A stretch of DNA of 58,624 bases from Hymenobacter mucosus (GTDB taxonomy: Bacteria > Bacteroidota > Bacteroidia > Cytophagales > Hymenobacteraceae), in NCBI RefSeq assembly GCF_900188255.1, contig NZ_FZNS01000018.1, forward strand, positions 1 to 58,624. Reading direction: 5' to 3'. Shown one piece after another: positions 7,061 through 16,252 of the stretch. The position numbers were made by a program, and so were the translations under genes. The notes under the pieces are model-generated. The model made no database searches and was not told the origin of the DNA. It saw only the letters and a program-made list of their open reading frames with translations. Within the stretch, counting starts at the first letter, position 1. Each line of letters begins with the position of its first letter.

Positions 7061-8770
7061 TTACTTCCCGCCGGCGGTGCTGCGCTTGGCTTCGGGGCGG
7101 GTTTTAGCTTCTGCGGTACCCGGCTTGAGCAGGGCACCATACCGCAACGGGTCTTTGAGCACGTTCATCGCCATTAGGATGTTAGGGTCGTCATCAAAAG
7201 AAGCTTCTACACTTCCTTTCTGGAAGTAATAGCGCGACACAATCTCCTGCTCTAGCAACTCCCGAATTTCGGGTTTGAAGCGCATCAAGTCGTTGGCTTT
7301 ATTGGTCGTTACCTTGCGGCGCATGGCTTCCAATTCCGTTTTCACGTCGTCGTAGTGCTTCTCGTCCTTCACTTTTTTGGTGAGGTCAGCTAAGGCTTTC
7401 TCCGCGTCGGTGCTGTAGTTGATGTCCTTATTTTTGAGGTAATCAACAAATTTCTGGTAGTCAGCATCCGTCAGCGCAAACTGCCGTGCCGGCGCAATGC
7501 TAGGATGCTCAGCTCGGTAGCGGGTAGCATAGTCAAACAGGTAGCTCTTTTGCAGTAGTACCCGGGTAATGTCCGCAATTTCGGGATCCTGCACCTCCAC
7601 ATCGGGTGCTACACCGCCGCCGTCGTATACCGTGCGGCCAGCCTGCGTTTTGAAAGCTGTACGCAAGGAATCGGGCACCTTGCCTAGCGTACCATCATCG
7701 GCACGGTGGCTGTAGTCAATTTCTTGAATGCAGCGCCCACTGGGAATATAGTACTTGGCCGTCGTCACTTTGAGCTGTGAGTTATAGCTGAGCGGACGAG
7801 TAGCCTGCACCAAGCCTTTACCAAACGTTCGCTCTCCTACCAGCACTGCGCGGTCGTAGTCTTGCAACACCCCCGACACAATTTCAGAAGCGGATGCCGA
7901 ACGATTAGAGGTAATCACTACGATTGGCATCTGCGTATCCAAGGGCGTATCCAAGGCTTTATAGGTCTTGTTCCAGTCCGTTACCTTGCCCTTAGTACTT
8001 ACGATATCCAGCCCCTTATCTACAAAAAGGTTAGAGATATTAACGGCTTCATTGAGTAGGCCGCCCGGGTTATCCCGAATGTCAAGTACCAGCTTCTTCG
8101 CGCCTTGTTCCTTCAGCTTAGAAACAGCCATGCGCACTTCCTTGCCAGCATCCATGGTGAAGCCGGTAAGCTGGAAGTAGCCCACCTCAGGCGTGAGCAT
8201 GCCATAGTAGGGCACGTTATCGACCTGAATTTTATCACGGGTAATATTTAGCTCCACTGGGGCATCCTGCCCGTAGCGGGTTACCATCAGCTTCACCTGC
8301 GAGTTGGCTTGGCCTTTCAGAAGCTTACTGATATCGGAGTTAGACTTCTTGTCGACGTTTACGCCGTTGATGGTCAGGATTTCATCGCCGGGGAGGAGGC
8401 CAGCCTTTTGAGCGGGAAAGCCCTCATAAGCGGCCTGCACGACCGTCTTGCCGTTGCGCTTCAACACCACCGCGCCAATGCCACCGTACTGTCCGGTAGT
8501 CATCGTGCGGAAATCCTCAATATCGTCCTCGGGAATGTAATTGGTGTACGGGTCCAGCGACTTGAGCATGGCGTCAATACCCGTCTTCACCAGTTTGGCC
8601 GGCGGAATCTCATCAACATAGTACGTATTGACCTCTTTAAAGAGGGTAGCGAAAATGTCGAGGTTCTTGGCTATTTCGAAATACCGCTCATTATCGGAGG
8701 CTGGGCGGAACGATACGAGTAGTGCGGCGCCGCCGAGCAAGGCAACAGCAGCCAAAGATTTTTTGCGCAT
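7061..8770 (-). CDS. C-terminal processing peptidase (S41 family, CtpA/Prc-like)
   Basis: A 569-residue exported serine protease. It has an N-terminal signal/anchor helix (about 5-22), a PDZ domain (about 93-165, with AGLLPGDEILTINGVNV) and an S41 catalytic domain. The catalytic serine is in SASASE (291-296) and the general-base lysine is Lys318 (TFGKG), giving a Ser/Lys dyad. A long charged C-terminal region follows. Family members trim or degrade periplasmic proteins from non-polar C-termini. It is the last gene of the rpmH-rnpA unit, starting 26 nt after rnpA. Confidence 0.93.
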   Translation of the reverse strand: MRKKSLAAVALLGGAALLVSFRPASDNERYFEIAKNLDIFATLFKEVNTYYVDEIPPAKLVKTGIDAMLKSLDPYTNYIPEDDIEDFRTMTTGQYGGIGAVVLKRNGKTVVQAAYEGFPAQKAGLLPGDEILTINGVNVDKKSNSDISKLLKGQANSQVKLMVTRYGQDAPVELNITRDKIQVDNVPYYGMLTPEVGYFQLTGFTMDAGKEVRMAVSKLKEQGAKKLVLDIRDNPGGLLNEAVNISNLFVDKGLDIVSTKGKVTDWNKTYKALDTPLDTQMPIVVITSNRSASASEIVSGVLQDYDRAVLVGERTFGKGLVQATRPLSYNSQLKVTTAKYYIPSGRCIQEIDYSHRADDGTLGKVPDSLRTAFKTQAGRTVYDGGGVAPDVEVQDPEIADITRVLLQKSYLFDYATRYRAEHPSIAPARQFALTDADYQKFVDYLKNKDINYSTDAEKALADLTKKVKDEKHYDDVKTELEAMRRKVTTNKANDLMRFKPEIRELLEQEIVSRYYFQKGSVEASFDDDPNILMAMNVLKDPLRYGALLKPGTAEAKTRPEAKRSTAGGK

Positions 8771-8796
8771 AAAGGGGCTGGCAGCTAGTAAAAATC

Positions 8797-9225
8797 CTAC
8801 GAAGGAGACGCCGCCCGGGCTTGCGGGGTTGCGTCAGTCAGCAAACGCTCCAGCCCTGAAATTAATTTTTTTTCGACCAGCGTGAAAGGCTTTTTTTCCT
8901 TCCCGGTATAGATAATAGCTAGCTGCCCTACCCGGTGCCCACCGGGGGCCTCCAACAGGCGGTATTTGTTGAGTCGGTAGGCTTCCCGCATGAGGCGCTT
9001 AAAATAATTCCGATCAACGGCCCGCTTAAAATTGCGTTTACTGACGCTCACTAGTACTTGTGGAGCAGCAGTGGTAGCATCTGCGGTAGGAAGCCACACT
9101 ATACGCAGAGGATACAAACCAAAAGAAGAACCCCGGCCGAAAAGCTCGTCGATGAGCTTTTTGCGACACAAGTGTTCTTCTTTCGGAAACGAATAAGAGC
9201 GCGCGCCCGGCGTAGAGTTTACCAT
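8797..9225 (-). CDS. rnpA: Ribonuclease P protein component
   Basis: A 142-residue basic protein. The RNA-binding RNR-type helix SKRNFKRAVDRNYFKRLMRE (about 62-81) is the family signature, preceded by the N-terminal LCRKKLIDELFGRGSSF region. It binds the RNase P RNA and helps 5' maturation of tRNA precursors. It lies 34 nt after rpmH, the almost universal bacterial gene order. The RNase P RNA gene is not in this window. Confidence 0.95.
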   Translation of the reverse strand: MVNSTPGARSYSFPKEEHLCRKKLIDELFGRGSSFGLYPLRIVWLPTADATTAAPQVLVSVSKRNFKRAVDRNYFKRLMREAYRLNKYRLLEAPGGHRVGQLAIIYTGKEKKPFTLVEKKLISGLERLLTDATPQARAASPS

Positions 9226-9259
9226 CGTCAGGAGCGGTGCGGCAGGCGCCGTCAGCGGC

Positions 9260-9418
9260 TTAGCGCTTATGACGACCTTCGTCGGATACAGTCAGGCGCT
9301 TGCGGCCTTTGGCACGACGACGAGCAATTACGCTGCGGCCGTTAGCGGTTTCCATGCGAGAGCGGAAACCGTGCTTGTTGCGGCGTTTGCGCTGCGAAGG
9401 CTGAAAAGTACGTTTCAT
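9260..9418 (-). CDS. rpmH: 50S ribosomal protein L34
   Basis: A 52-residue very basic protein starting MKRTFQPSQRKRRNKHGFRS, the canonical L34 sequence. The correct start is the ATG at 9418, not an upstream in-frame codon. L34 is a structural protein of the large ribosomal subunit. It is the first gene of the unit and has a well-formed promoter 37 nt upstream. Confidence 0.97.
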   Translation of the reverse strand: MKRTFQPSQRKRRNKHGFRSRMETANGRSVIARRRAKGRKRLTVSDEGRHKR

Positions 9419-9454
9419 GGTATTGTTAAGTGGCTCAGTGACAGGTAAGGCCGG

Positions 9455-9485
9455 CAAAGGTAAGAGTATGTTTCGGAAAAGACAA
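9455..9485 (-). promoter_or_regulatory. rpmH promoter
   Basis: On the minus strand TTG (9483-9485), a 20-nt spacer and TACCTTTG (9455-9462), about 37 nt before the rpmH ATG. It drives rpmH-rnpA-ctp. Confidence 0.75.
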
Positions 9486-9648
9486 CGCTTAGGCTTGCTT
9501 TTTCCACTTTTACTATCCTCCTCCTCGGCTACCCACCGTACAAAACCCGCACTGTTTTATGGTGGAAACCGTATGATAAGCCGGGCATCCCGGCCCGCAA
9601 TTTGTAGCTTTACGTCAGGTTTACCGGCTGTTGCCGTTCCGCGCTTCC

Positions 9649-11382
9649 ATGATCCACTATTACGCCTCTTTCGAGAACCCGCTTACTTTCTACGTGCAGA
9701 TACAGATGACCTTTGAGGTAGCCGCTGATGCTACCCAAGCACTGGAACTGCAACTTCCGGCCTGGCGCCCGGGCCGCTATGAGCTGCAAAACTTTGCTCA
9801 GAAGCTACAACATGTTGTGGTGGAAGATGCCGCATCGGGCGAGCCACTACCCTCGCGTAAGCTCACGAAAGACCGATGGCAGGTAACGGAAGTAGCCGGC
9901 CGTACCGTGCGGGTGCGGTACAACTTCTACGCGCACCAGATGGATGCTGGTGGATCTTGGCTAGACGAGACCCAACTGTACCTGAACCCAGTGCAGGCCT
10001 TTATGTACATCGAAGGCCGTGAAAAGGAAATGTGCCAGCTCACGCTCGACTTGCCAGAAAGCTGGCAATTGGCCTGTGGTCTGCCCCAGAGCGGACCTAG
10101 TACCTTACAGGCCCAAAGCTTTGACCACCTAGCCGACTCCCCTCTGATTGCCAGCCCCACGCTGCAGTATCGCAACTACGAGGTCAATGGCCTTCCCTTC
10201 TACATCTGGATTCAGGGTGAGTGCCCAGTAGATTGGGCGCATCTTGTAGAAGACTTCCGGGCATTTAGCGCCGAGCAGTTAGCGTTATTTGGCTCATTTC
10301 CGGCCCAAGACTACCACTTCCTCAACCAGATTCTGCCTTACAAGCACTACCACGGGGTTGAGCATCTCAACTCCACCGTAATTATGCTGGGCCCTGCGGA
10401 GCTGTTGATGACGGAAGGGCTGTACAAAGAATTACTAGGCGTGAGCTGCCACGAGCTGTTCCACGCGTGGAATATCAAAAGCATTCGGCCCGCCGAAATG
10501 CAGCCTTACGACTACGCCCGGGAAAACTACTTCCGCACCTGCTTTATAGCGGAAGGCATTACAACCTATTATGGGGAGTATCTGCTGGCCCGGGCAGGGG
10601 TCCGCACTGCGGAGCAATACTTTCAGGAGCTGAATATTGTGCTGCGCAAGCACTTCGACGATTATGGCCGCTACCACCTCTCTGTGGCCGATGCCAGCAT
10701 GGACCTCTGGCTGGATGGCTACAAGCCAGGCATCCCCGACCGTAAGGTTTCTGTGTACCATAAAGGAGCGCTGGTAGCCCTATTGTTGGACCTCACTCTA
10801 CGGCAGCTTTCGGGTCACAAGCGTAGCCTAGACGACGTTATGCGCCGCCTTTGGGAAGATTTCGGCAAAACTGGTGTAGGTTACACCGAGGACGACTACA
10901 TCCGCATTGTGCAGGAAGTAGCAGGGCGCGATATGCAGGCCTACTTCGACAAGTTTATCTATGGCACTGCTGCACTAGAGGACCCGCTCAACCGTGTGTT
11001 AGGCTTTGTGGGCTGCCGGTTGCGCATTGAAGAAAATGCTTCCACTTCCGAAGGCATGTATGGCTTCCGGGCCGCAGTTAGAAATGAGCGGACTCTAGTA
11101 ACCGACATTTTACCTGATGCTCCCGCTGCCCTAGCCCTTACCGTAGACGACGAAATAGTGGCCGTAAATGGCCGCCGTGTCGATATGAACCTGCACAACT
11201 TGCTCAGCGACGGCGCAACCCAGCACGACGTGACGGTATTTCGCCAGAACCGGTTGCTGACAGTACCGTTAGTAGCTGATGCTGGCCAACGCTTCTGGCA
11301 GAAAATCACGATTGAGAAATTATCCACTACCACGCCAGAGCAGCAAGCCAGCTTCCAGCAGTGGCTAAAGCAAGAGTTTTAA
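9649..11382 (+). CDS. M61 family metallopeptidase with PDZ domain
   Basis: A 577-residue protein of the glycyl-aminopeptidase (M61) family. The zinc site is HELFH (His268, Glu269, His272), with the third ligand Glu302 in the AEGITTYYGEYL helix. A PDZ-like domain follows near residues 480-540 (DAPAALALTVDDEIVAVNGR). The start ATG at 9649 (MIHYYASFENPL) fits the family, while the in-frame TTG at 9631 does not. No signal peptide is visible, so it is probably cytoplasmic, degrading or trimming peptides. A TAGCTTTA box at 9606-9613 may be its -7 element. Confidence 0.92.
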   Translation: MIHYYASFENPLTFYVQIQMTFEVAADATQALELQLPAWRPGRYELQNFAQKLQHVVVEDAASGEPLPSRKLTKDRWQVTEVAGRTVRVRYNFYAHQMDAGGSWLDETQLYLNPVQAFMYIEGREKEMCQLTLDLPESWQLACGLPQSGPSTLQAQSFDHLADSPLIASPTLQYRNYEVNGLPFYIWIQGECPVDWAHLVEDFRAFSAEQLALFGSFPAQDYHFLNQILPYKHYHGVEHLNSTVIMLGPAELLMTEGLYKELLGVSCHELFHAWNIKSIRPAEMQPYDYARENYFRTCFIAEGITTYYGEYLLARAGVRTAEQYFQELNIVLRKHFDDYGRYHLSVADASMDLWLDGYKPGIPDRKVSVYHKGALVALLLDLTLRQLSGHKRSLDDVMRRLWEDFGKTGVGYTEDDYIRIVQEVAGRDMQAYFDKFIYGTAALEDPLNRVLGFVGCRLRIEENASTSEGMYGFRAAVRNERTLVTDILPDAPAALALTVDDEIVAVNGRRVDMNLHNLLSDGATQHDVTVFRQNRLLTVPLVADAGQRFWQKITIEKLSTTTPEQQASFQQWLKQEF

Positions 11383-11407
11383 GCGCCACCCGTAGTTGAA
11401 AAAAGTC

Positions 11408-12214
11408 ATGCTCCGGCTGCGCACCGTCGCTAAAGTTTTGCCCCTAGCTGTGGCCTTGCCAGCGTGCACCTTGCGGATGCAGCCGGCCGAGAAGCCACGG
11501 CCTGGTACGCTGGTGCAGTTGCCCAAGCCACCCGTTCCCCCACGCATCTACCGCCTGGAGCACCTCGACACTCTGGTGCAAGTGCCGGGCCGGGTATTGC
11601 GTATTTACCCGGCTGCGCGGCCAGTCTACGAGCAGCTACCCGCTCCTACGTGGGTTGCTTCCAAGCCAACATCGGCTGAAGAAGAAGAATCTTTTCTTGA
11701 TTTTACGGTAGAAGAGAAGCGCCGACTAGCACAGGCAGGCCCTCGAGTGCAGCGCACGGGGCGTTTGCTACGCCTTCGGCCCACGGCTGGGCGCGAAATA
11801 CGCCTCGTGAATATTCCGGCGGAAGATGAGCGAAACGTTTCGTACGAGTATCTAGCAAGCCTACCGCACATCCGGCAGTGGCTGCTGTCGGTGCACTTGT
11901 ATGAGGGCGGCTACTATATGTTGGTCGATCAGCGTACGGGCCACCGCACCCAACTCTTGGCTCCGCCAGTTATTTCCCCAGATGGTCGGCATTTCGTGTG
12001 TGGCAACTCCGATGTTCTAGCACGCTTCGAGCCGAGCGGGCTCCAGCTTTGGTCGGCGGAGGGTAGCAAGCCCGAACTGCTCTGGGAACGGCAAACCGAC
12101 TGGGGCTGCACGAACCCGCGCTGGCTCGACAACAAGACCATTCTATTTGAACAGGACTTCTTCGATAAAGGCGACGTGGACACCCGCGTAGTACGGTTGA
12201 AAGTAATCCCCTAG
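11408..12214 (+). CDS. Lipoprotein of unknown function
   Basis: A 268-residue protein. The ATG at 11408 gives a lipoprotein signal ending in LPAC (Cys20); a TTG four codons upstream is a weaker choice. A Pro-rich stretch (about 25-50) links to a region whose C-terminal half reads like a six-bladed propeller or TolB-type repeat (VISPDGRHFVCG, then NPRWLDNKTILFEQ). It starts 25 nt after the M61 peptidase gene on the same strand and may be co-transcribed. Function unknown. Confidence 0.65.
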   Translation: MLRLRTVAKVLPLAVALPACTLRMQPAEKPRPGTLVQLPKPPVPPRIYRLEHLDTLVQVPGRVLRIYPAARPVYEQLPAPTWVASKPTSAEEEESFLDFTVEEKRRLAQAGPRVQRTGRLLRLRPTAGREIRLVNIPAEDERNVSYEYLASLPHIRQWLLSVHLYEGGYYMLVDQRTGHRTQLLAPPVISPDGRHFVCGNSDVLARFEPSGLQLWSAEGSKPELLWERQTDWGCTNPRWLDNKTILFEQDFFDKGDVDTRVVRLKVIP

Positions 12215-12245
12215 CTTATTGAGCTAAGAGTTTGTTTCATACAAA

Positions 12246-12279
12246 AAGCCCTTCCTACAGTGGCAGGAAGGGCTTCTTT
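12246..12279. terminator. Bidirectional intrinsic terminator
   Basis: AAGCCCTTCCT/AGGAAGGGCTT stem (12246-12256 and 12265-12275) between two convergent genes. T-rich bases lie on both sides. Confidence 0.75.
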
Positions 12280-12300
12280 ATTCGCATGCGCAAGCCGCAA

Positions 12301-12576
12301 TTACTTTTGGTTTTGCTGGCTAGGATTTGGATTGCTACGAGGCTTATTGGTCCGGGCCGAGCGCACTGTGTTGAAGTTGCCACCCGGGGTATTGTTCTTA
12401 ATCTGATTACCACTTTCCGTAATCATATTTTGGTTCAGGTTCTGAGTCTGGTTACCTCCGCTGTTCGAGTGGTTACGGGTTTCCGGATCTACCGGGGCCG
12501 CATTGGGCTGCATAGCGTCAGGACCTTGAGGAGTATCTTGCAATTTATCGGAAGGCTTATTCTCTTGATTTTTCAT
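12301..12576 (-). CDS. Small Asn/Gln/Pro-rich hydrophilic protein
   Basis: A 91-residue protein, almost entirely polar, rich in N, Q, P and S with almost no hydrophobic core, so predicted to be disordered. It begins MKNQENKPSDKLQDTPQGPD and has no signal peptide. I recognise no domain. Support for it being real is its isolated position with no overlapping gene and terminators at both sides. A stress- or desiccation-related role is conceivable for such compositions but unproven. Confidence 0.5.
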   Translation of the reverse strand: MKNQENKPSDKLQDTPQGPDAMQPNAAPVDPETRNHSNSGGNQTQNLNQNMITESGNQIKNNTPGGNFNTVRSARTNKPRSNPNPSQQNQK

Positions 12577-12648
12577 GGCGGTGGGTACTTAAGTGAAAAA
12601 ATCTACTCTCTTGTACCGCATTACTTTCTGCAAGGTTGCCAAAATCGA

Positions 12649-12690
12649 ACGGCCCTCTGCTTCAGGATTCATCCCGAGGCAGAGGGCCGT
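12649..12690 (-). terminator. Terminator hairpin after the PfkB kinase gene
   Basis: 12-bp perfect stem ACGGCCCTCTGC/GCAGAGGGCCGT (12649-12660 and 12679-12690). The T-tract on the minus strand is short and interrupted. Confidence 0.6.
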
Positions 12691-12709
12691 ATACCGTTGC
12701 TGTTGAGCT

Positions 12710-13645
12710 TTATGCGTTCTGCACTGCCGTAGCGGGCACCACAGCCACGAGGTCGGCAAACTGCTGTTCGCGGGCTTCTATTTCCTCTTGGCTTAGGTTG
12801 AGCAAACGCTCCGTACCAAACTTCTCCACGCAGAAAGAAGCCATAGCCGAGCCATGAATAACGGCGCGCTTCATGTTGTCGAAGCTGATGTCGTCGGTAG
12901 CAGCTAGGTAACCAATAAAGCCACCCGCAAAAGTGTCGCCTGCGCCGGTAGGGTCAAATACCTCCTCTAGTGGCAACGCCGGAGCATAAAACACCTTGTT
13001 TTTGTGGAAAAGCAAGGCACCGTGCTCCCCCTTCTTAATAATCAGGTACTTCGGCCCCATACCCATAATGATTTTGGCAGCTTTCACCAGCGAATGCACC
13101 CCGGATAGCTGACGAGCTTCCTCGTCGTTGATGCTGAGCACGTCTACCATTTCAATGGTCGTCTTCAACTCGTCGAGGGCTACATCCATCCAGAAGTTCA
13201 TTGTATCCATCACAATGAGCTTTGGCCGATTTACCAAGCGCTGAATAACGAGGCGCTGAATTTGGGGCGTGAGGTTGCCCAGCATCAGATACTTGCAGTC
13301 CTGGTAAGAATCGGGCAGAATGGGGTCGAAATCGGCCAGTACGTTCAGCTCCGTTGCTAGCGTTTCACGGGAGTTTAGGTCGTTGGAGTATTTCCCCGAC
13401 CAGAAGAACGACTTTTCACCCTGTTTGATCTGCAGGCCTTCCGTGTCTACGCCGTGCTCCTCGAGCAGTAGGATATCAGACTGCGGAAAATCGTCACCTA
13501 CTACGGCTACCAGCTTTACCGGCTTAAGCGAGTAGGAGGCCGACAGGCCGATGTAGGTAGCGGCGCCACCAATAATTTTGTCGGTTTTGCCGAAGGGAGT
13601 TTCCAGGGCGTCGAAGGCCACCGTGCCGATAACAACCAGGCTCAT
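12710..13645 (-). CDS. PfkB family sugar kinase
   Basis: A 311-residue ribokinase-fold kinase. The ATG at 13645 (MSLVVIGTVAFDALETPFG) fits the family N-terminus; an upstream in-frame ATG would add 22 unrelated residues. The early GGAATYIGLSAS block is the substrate-side signature. DPTGAGDTFAGGF (about 231-243) is the PfkB C-terminal signature with the catalytic base Asp237. It phosphorylates a sugar or nucleoside with ATP in the cytoplasm; the substrate cannot be told from sequence. It is a single-gene unit. Confidence 0.9.
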   Translation of the reverse strand: MSLVVIGTVAFDALETPFGKTDKIIGGAATYIGLSASYSLKPVKLVAVVGDDFPQSDILLLEEHGVDTEGLQIKQGEKSFFWSGKYSNDLNSRETLATELNVLADFDPILPDSYQDCKYLMLGNLTPQIQRLVIQRLVNRPKLIVMDTMNFWMDVALDELKTTIEMVDVLSINDEEARQLSGVHSLVKAAKIIMGMGPKYLIIKKGEHGALLFHKNKVFYAPALPLEEVFDPTGAGDTFAGGFIGYLAATDDISFDNMKRAVIHGSAMASFCVEKFGTERLLNLSQEEIEAREQQFADLVAVVPATAVQNA

Positions 13646-13756
13646 AAGCAAGAGGGGGAAAAGTGATTCATGCAATTGTACAGTTGCGGGTGCAACACCA
13701 CAAATATCCAAATCCTTCCGCAGAAGGGCGAAAAAGAACGAGGTATACCCGAGCTG

Positions 13757-13794
13757 ATAAAAAAAAGGCCTCTCCTTACCAGGAGAGGCCTTTT
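13757..13794 (-). terminator. Intrinsic terminator of tRNA-His
   Basis: 14-bp stem AAAAGGCCTCTCCT/AGGAGAGGCCTTTT with a TACC loop and, on the minus strand, a run of eight T. It begins 6 nt beyond the tRNA 3' end. Confidence 0.9.
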
Positions 13795-13799
13795 CGGTG

Positions 13800-13874
<75 letters not shown>

Positions 13875-13893
13875 GTGTTAGGTATTGGAGCGA

Positions 13894-13923
13894 CAAAAGT
13901 AGCCGCCGGCCGGGGATTTGCAA
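13894..13923 (-). promoter_or_regulatory. tRNA-His promoter
   Basis: TTG (13921-13923), an exact 19-nt spacer and TACTTTTG (13894-13901) on the minus strand, 19 nt before the tRNA. Confidence 0.8.
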
Positions 13924-14010
13924 AGGTTTAGCAAAGTTTTTTTCTAAGTTTTTGCTAACTCCTTACTCCCCTTGTTGTAGAGTACCCGCCTTTGCCGCCA
14001 AGATTACCCG

Positions 14011-14018
14011 TACCTTTG
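14011..14018 (+). promoter_or_regulatory. -7 box of the DEAD-box helicase gene
   Basis: TACCTTTG, 22 nt before the ATG at 14041. A TTG lies upstream at 13992, with a shorter (16-nt) spacer than usual. Confidence 0.5.
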
Positions 14019-14040
14019 TGGTTTCTAATGCCTTTTTGCC

Positions 14041-15471
14041 ATGTCTGATACGCCGCAGCCTCTTTCCTTCGCCGACTTCAAGCTTAATAAGCAACTTCTC
14101 ATGGCCGTGGAGGAGGCCGGCTTCGAGCAGCCTACTCCCGTGCAGGAGCAAACCATCCCGTTATTGCTGGCCGGCCACGACGTGCTAGGTATTGCTCAAA
14201 CGGGAACCGGCAAAACTGCGGCTTTTGGGTTGCCTTTGCTGATGAAGGTAAAATATGCCCAGGGTACGCACCCACGGGCCCTCGTGCTGGCTCCTACCCG
14301 GGAGCTAGCCATGCAACTGGAAGGCCATATAAAGAAGCTGGCCGTTCATACCGACCTACGCATTTTTGCCATCTACGGCGGCCTAGGGCCCAAAACTCAG
14401 ATTGAAACCATTGCCAAAGGCGTTGATATTCTGATTGCGACGCCCGGCCGCCTCATGGAACTGTACTTGAAGGGCGATTTGGTGCTGAAAGAACTGAAGA
14501 CATTGGTGCTGGATGAGGCCGACAAGATGATGGACATGGGCTTCATGCCCCAAATCCGGCGTATTTTGGAGGTGATTCCGCGCAAACGTCAGAACGTGCT
14601 GTTCTCGGCTACGATGCCAGATAAAGTGACTACCCTAAGCGAGGAATTTCTGGAGTTTCCAGTGCGAATTGAAGTAACCCCCGCCGCTACTTCGGCCCAA
14701 AATGTAAGCCAGAGCCTGTACGAGGTGCCCAACCTGCTCACGAAGATTAACCTATTGGAGTACCTATTGCTTGACTGGGACACGTTCCACCGGGTTATGA
14801 TTTTTACGCGTACCAAGGAACACGCCGAAAACGTAGCGAGCTTCCTCCAGCGCAAAGCGCACGGAGAAGTACGGGCCATTCATGGCAACAAAGGCCAGAA
14901 TGTGCGCATCAATGCCATGGAGGCGTTCAAGGCCGGCGATATCCGCTTCCTTGTGGCGACGGACGTGGCGGCCCGTGGCATTGATGTACCCCAGGTAAGC
15001 CACGTCATCAACTTCGACGTGCCATTAGTGTATGATGACTACGTACACCGCATTGGCCGTACGGGCCGAGCCCAGCATACAGGGGCAGCCATTACCTTCG
15101 CGAATGAGGCCGAAATGCACCACATGCAACGCATTGAGGAGCTAATTCGGCAGCCTATTCCATTGCTACCACTGCCGCCGGAGGTAGAAGTGGCCAAGAC
15201 CTCCTTTGAGGAGCAGCAAAGCATGGACCGCGAGAAGGACGAACGGCGTAAGCGCGAAGATCCTAGCTTCCAGGGTGCCTTCCACGAGCGTAAAGAGTGG
15301 ATAAAGCCGGGGGTAACCATTGATAAGCGGACAGGGCGCGAATACGTAGCTGGCCCCAACCGTAGTCAGAAAGGGCAGAAGGCAAACCCATCGAAGGGCA
15401 AAGCGTCCTCCCCTTCTGCCAAGGCCTTCCGGGCTGCGCAGGGCCGTGCCCGCAACCGCCGGAGCAAATAG
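14041..15471 (+). CDS. DEAD-box ATP-dependent RNA helicase
   Basis: A 476-residue RhlE-like helicase. It carries the Q motif (about 28-38), motif I AQTGTGKT (52-59), DEAD (158-161), SAT (189-191) and motif VI HRIGRTGR (336-343). The C-terminal 90 residues are strongly basic (Lys/Arg-rich, with a GKASSPSAKAF segment) and probably bind RNA. Family members unwind short RNA duplexes in ribosome assembly and RNA decay, often in the cold. It is a single-gene unit with its own promoter and terminator. Confidence 0.95.
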   Translation: MSDTPQPLSFADFKLNKQLLMAVEEAGFEQPTPVQEQTIPLLLAGHDVLGIAQTGTGKTAAFGLPLLMKVKYAQGTHPRALVLAPTRELAMQLEGHIKKLAVHTDLRIFAIYGGLGPKTQIETIAKGVDILIATPGRLMELYLKGDLVLKELKTLVLDEADKMMDMGFMPQIRRILEVIPRKRQNVLFSATMPDKVTTLSEEFLEFPVRIEVTPAATSAQNVSQSLYEVPNLLTKINLLEYLLLDWDTFHRVMIFTRTKEHAENVASFLQRKAHGEVRAIHGNKGQNVRINAMEAFKAGDIRFLVATDVAARGIDVPQVSHVINFDVPLVYDDYVHRIGRTGRAQHTGAAITFANEAEMHHMQRIEELIRQPIPLLPLPPEVEVAKTSFEEQQSMDREKDERRKREDPSFQGAFHERKEWIKPGVTIDKRTGREYVAGPNRSQKGQKANPSKGKASSPSAKAFRAAQGRARNRRSK

Positions 15472-15529
15472 CTCGGCAGCGCCTGAGAGCTATTGGGTGT
15501 GGTATACTTGCCGGTCAAGAGCAACTAAC

Positions 15530-15566
15530 AAAAGGCCGCTTCTACTAGAAACGGCCTTTTTGTTTA
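15530..15566 (+). terminator. Intrinsic terminator of the helicase gene
   Basis: AAAAGGCCG/CGGCCTTTT stem (15530-15538 and 15552-15560) followed by TTGTTT. Confidence 0.85.
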
Positions 15567-15608
15567 GTCAGATAGCAACTCAGCTGCCATGCCTTATCCG
15601 TGGTTCAG

Positions 15609-16067
15609 CTACCGATAATGGTCAAAGATGGGGAGGTGACTAAATTTGATAGCCAACAAGGTGAAGGCTCCACCCCAAAACATGGCACTCCATAGCATGT
15701 GCACCAGAATGCGCCAGCGGGGTACGTGCAGTTGGGTAGCAATGACAGTACCCCCAATTGGGCTAAACAGAATGGGGGTCAAGAATGCAATGCCTACAAT
15801 GCCGAAACGGCGGTAGATGCTGACAATGGTGCGACTCCGTCGGCTAAACAATGGCTTGCCTTTTTCCGCGCGTTTACGCCGCTGGTGCATTGCCCATGCC
15901 TTTCCCAAGCCTGAAACCAACAGGACAGTTGTCATCATCCCGGCCACGGAAAGTATCCAGATGAGTTGGGGCGCTACGCCCGCGGCTACGCCTGCAACGG
16001 GCGCTGCCACGAATTTGAACATGCCAATGGCAAAAACGGAAGCGTATTTGAGCAGAGTAGGTACCAC
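15609..16067 (-). CDS. Small integral membrane protein
   Basis: A 152-residue protein with about four hydrophobic helices: roughly 8-30, 33-55, 88-110 and 120-142. A strongly basic cytoplasmic loop (HQRRKRAEKGKPLFSRRSR) separates the second and third. The segment FGIVGIAFLTPILFSPIGGT has the Gly/Pro-rich look of small DedA/Sm-multidrug-export-like proteins, but the match is weak. Inner-membrane location is inferred; function unknown. Confidence 0.65.
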   Translation of the reverse strand: MVPTLLKYASVFAIGMFKFVAAPVAGVAAGVAPQLIWILSVAGMMTTVLLVSGLGKAWAMHQRRKRAEKGKPLFSRRSRTIVSIYRRFGIVGIAFLTPILFSPIGGTVIATQLHVPRWRILVHMLWSAMFWGGAFTLLAIKFSHLPIFDHYR

Positions 16068-16252
16068 GTTTGTTAAATCTGAACTACCCGATGCTAGAGA
16101 AGCGGCGCGAAAGTTGGGGAGGAAGCTAGTTAAGATAACACCCCACCATCAGAAGGGTTCGACTGGGCGAGTTAGCCCTTTGTTATCTTCTCTATGAATA
16201 ACGGCACTGCCTTGCAAATACCTTACCGGCTAAGCAGTAGTCCATCAAATAG

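Noticed and set aside
9260..9500. rpmH-rnpA region as the chromosomal origin
   Set aside because: dnaA, dnaN, gyrB and the yidC/mnmE genes are absent and no DnaA boxes are nearby. In Bacteroidota rpmH is not a reliable origin marker.
16132..16189. AAGATAACA/TGTTATCTT inverted repeat as an operator
   Set aside because: Nine-base arms 40 nt apart in a 185-bp gap may occur by chance; no promoter is tied to it.
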